Source of the DNA: Bacteroidota bacterium
GTDB taxonomy: Bacteria; Bacteroidota; Bacteroidia; Chitinophagales; Chitinophagaceae
Assembly (NCBI GenBank): GCA_023429365.1
Contig: JAEYVW010000105.1
Location: forward strand, 1 to 5,555
DNA length: 5,555 bases
Reading direction: 5' to 3'
Shown: one piece after another, positions 4,939 through 5,555 of the stretch
Layout: every line of letters begins with the position of its first letter
Numbering within the stretch: position 1 is the first letter of the stretch
The notes under the pieces: generated by a model
Told to the model about the DNA's origin: nothing
Databases searched by the model: none
The model's input: only the letters and a program-made list of their open reading frames with translations
Translations under genes and position numbers: made by a program

Positions 4939-5555
4939 GTGAATAATACTTCTTACCAGATCAAACTCGCCCAGTTTGAAGGCCCGTTTGACCTGCTTTT
5001 ATTCTTTATTGAAAGAGACGAGCTGGATATTTATAATATTCCCATCACCCGGATCACTAATGATTTCCTGGATTATATCCACCAGCAGGAAGCGGTGAAC
5101 ATCGAGTTGTCGAGCGAGTTCATCCTTTTTGTATCCACCCTGATGCGTATAAAAGCCAAAATGCTCCTTCCCCGTAAGGAACTGGATGCGCAGGGTAACG
5201 AGATTGATCCCCGCGAAGAACTGGTAAACAAGATCCTTGAATACAAAAAATTCAAGGAAGCATCCGCGCAGATGGCAGAGATGGAAGCTATGCGTATGCT
5301 GATGGTAAAACGCGGGAATATCCAGAAGGAATTGTCGAATATTGGGGAAGAAGCAGGAGAGGGCACCGAAATTCAGAATATTACCATCTTCAAACTGATG
5401 AAGGCCTTCGAAAAGGCCATGCAGAAGTATTCCGACAGGATCAATAAGCCTGTGCACACAGTAGTGCAATACCGGTACACAATGGAAAGCAGCCGGCAGG
5501 AGATGCTGTCACTGGCCCGTGAAGAAAAGACCCTGGCGTTTGAAAAAATATTTGA
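4939..5555 (+). CDS. scpA: Segregation and condensation protein ScpA (kleisin), 3' end beyond the window
   Basis: ScpA is the kleisin of the bacterial SMC-ScpAB condensin: its N-terminal helical domain binds the SMC neck, its middle binds ScpB, and its C-terminal winged helix binds the SMC head. The frame stays open to the window edge, giving 205 complete codons of an expected 240-260 or so. Near the start it reads YQIKLAQFEGPFDLLLFFI, then ERDELDIYNIPI, the ScpA N-terminal signature (about 6-37). LSSEFILFVSTLMRIKAKMLLP (about 57-78) and an acidic linker with NEIDPREELVNKILEYKKFKEA follow. The C-terminal winged helix has begun but is incomplete. GTG at 4939 is chosen as start because an in-frame TAA lies at 4921-4923 and no ATG or other start lies between that stop and the conserved Tyr; the next in-frame ATG falls far inside the conserved domain. 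No Shine-Dalgarno is visible. A nine-codon ORF ends two bases before the GTG. Confidence 0.95.
   Translation, partial: MNNTSYQIKLAQFEGPFDLLLFFIERDELDIYNIPITRITNDFLDYIHQQEAVNIELSSEFILFVSTLMRIKAKMLLPRKELDAQGNEIDPREELVNKILEYKKFKEASAQMAEMEAMRMLMVKRGNIQKELSNIGEEAGEGTEIQNITIFKLMKAFEKAMQKYSDRINKPVHTVVQYRYTMESSRQEMLSLAREEKTLAFEKIF

Noticed and set aside
4999..5469. Minus-strand 156-aa ORF at the right end
   Set aside because: It is the shadow of scpA. The plus-strand frame gives a full ScpA signature and stays open to the edge.
1..5555. Search by eye for tRNA, rRNA, CRISPR repeats, insertion-sequence ends, toxin-antitoxin or defence genes
   Set aside because: None were seen. All long frames are assigned to housekeeping families or are their shadows, and no gap exceeds 300 bases.

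Overview
The window reads as an ordinary chromosomal segment of a Bacteroidota bacterium, most likely a Chitinophagaceae-type member. This rests on the flavour of the encoded proteins, on start sites with no clear Shine-Dalgarno sequence, and on several intergenic copies of the Bacteroidota -7 promoter element TAnnTTTG. Family and genus are inferred from memory of such proteins, not from a search. I see no tRNA, rRNA, CRISPR array, insertion sequence, phage or plasmid gene.

Layout: (1) 1-486 is the C-terminal end of a LolC/LolE (FtsX-type) ABC permease, cut by the left edge. (2) After a 61-base convergent gap holding a 26-base imperfect palindrome, 548-1381 on the minus strand encodes the N-terminal, thiamine-diphosphate-binding half of a split transketolase. 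(3) A 233-base divergent gap (1382-1614) holds a perfect 16-bp palindrome, a longer interrupted inverted repeat and a -7 element. (4) The rest is on the plus strand: a WecA/TagO-like polyprenyl-phosphate glycosyl-1-phosphate transferase (1615-2748), ribosome recycling factor frr (2869-3432), a PPK2 polyphosphate kinase (3513-4256), the large mechanosensitive channel mscL (4348-4716) and the 5' part of scpA (4939 to the right edge).

The plus-strand genes do not look like one tight operon. Good hairpin-plus-T terminators follow wecA and frr, and a strong hairpin follows mscL. The genes cover lipoprotein export, central carbon metabolism, envelope glycan initiation, translation, polyphosphate/nucleotide metabolism, osmotic protection and chromosome condensation, with no shared pathway.

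The genes are housekeeping, and I do not see a new multi-gene system. The less explained signals are in the gaps: a -7-like element followed about 60 bases later by a terminator-like hairpin between mscL and scpA (candidate small RNA or scpA leader attenuator); a promoter-like element abutting the frr terminator stem only 25 bases before ppk2; the dyads in the tkt/wecA divergent region; and a split transketolase half with no partner half beside it.
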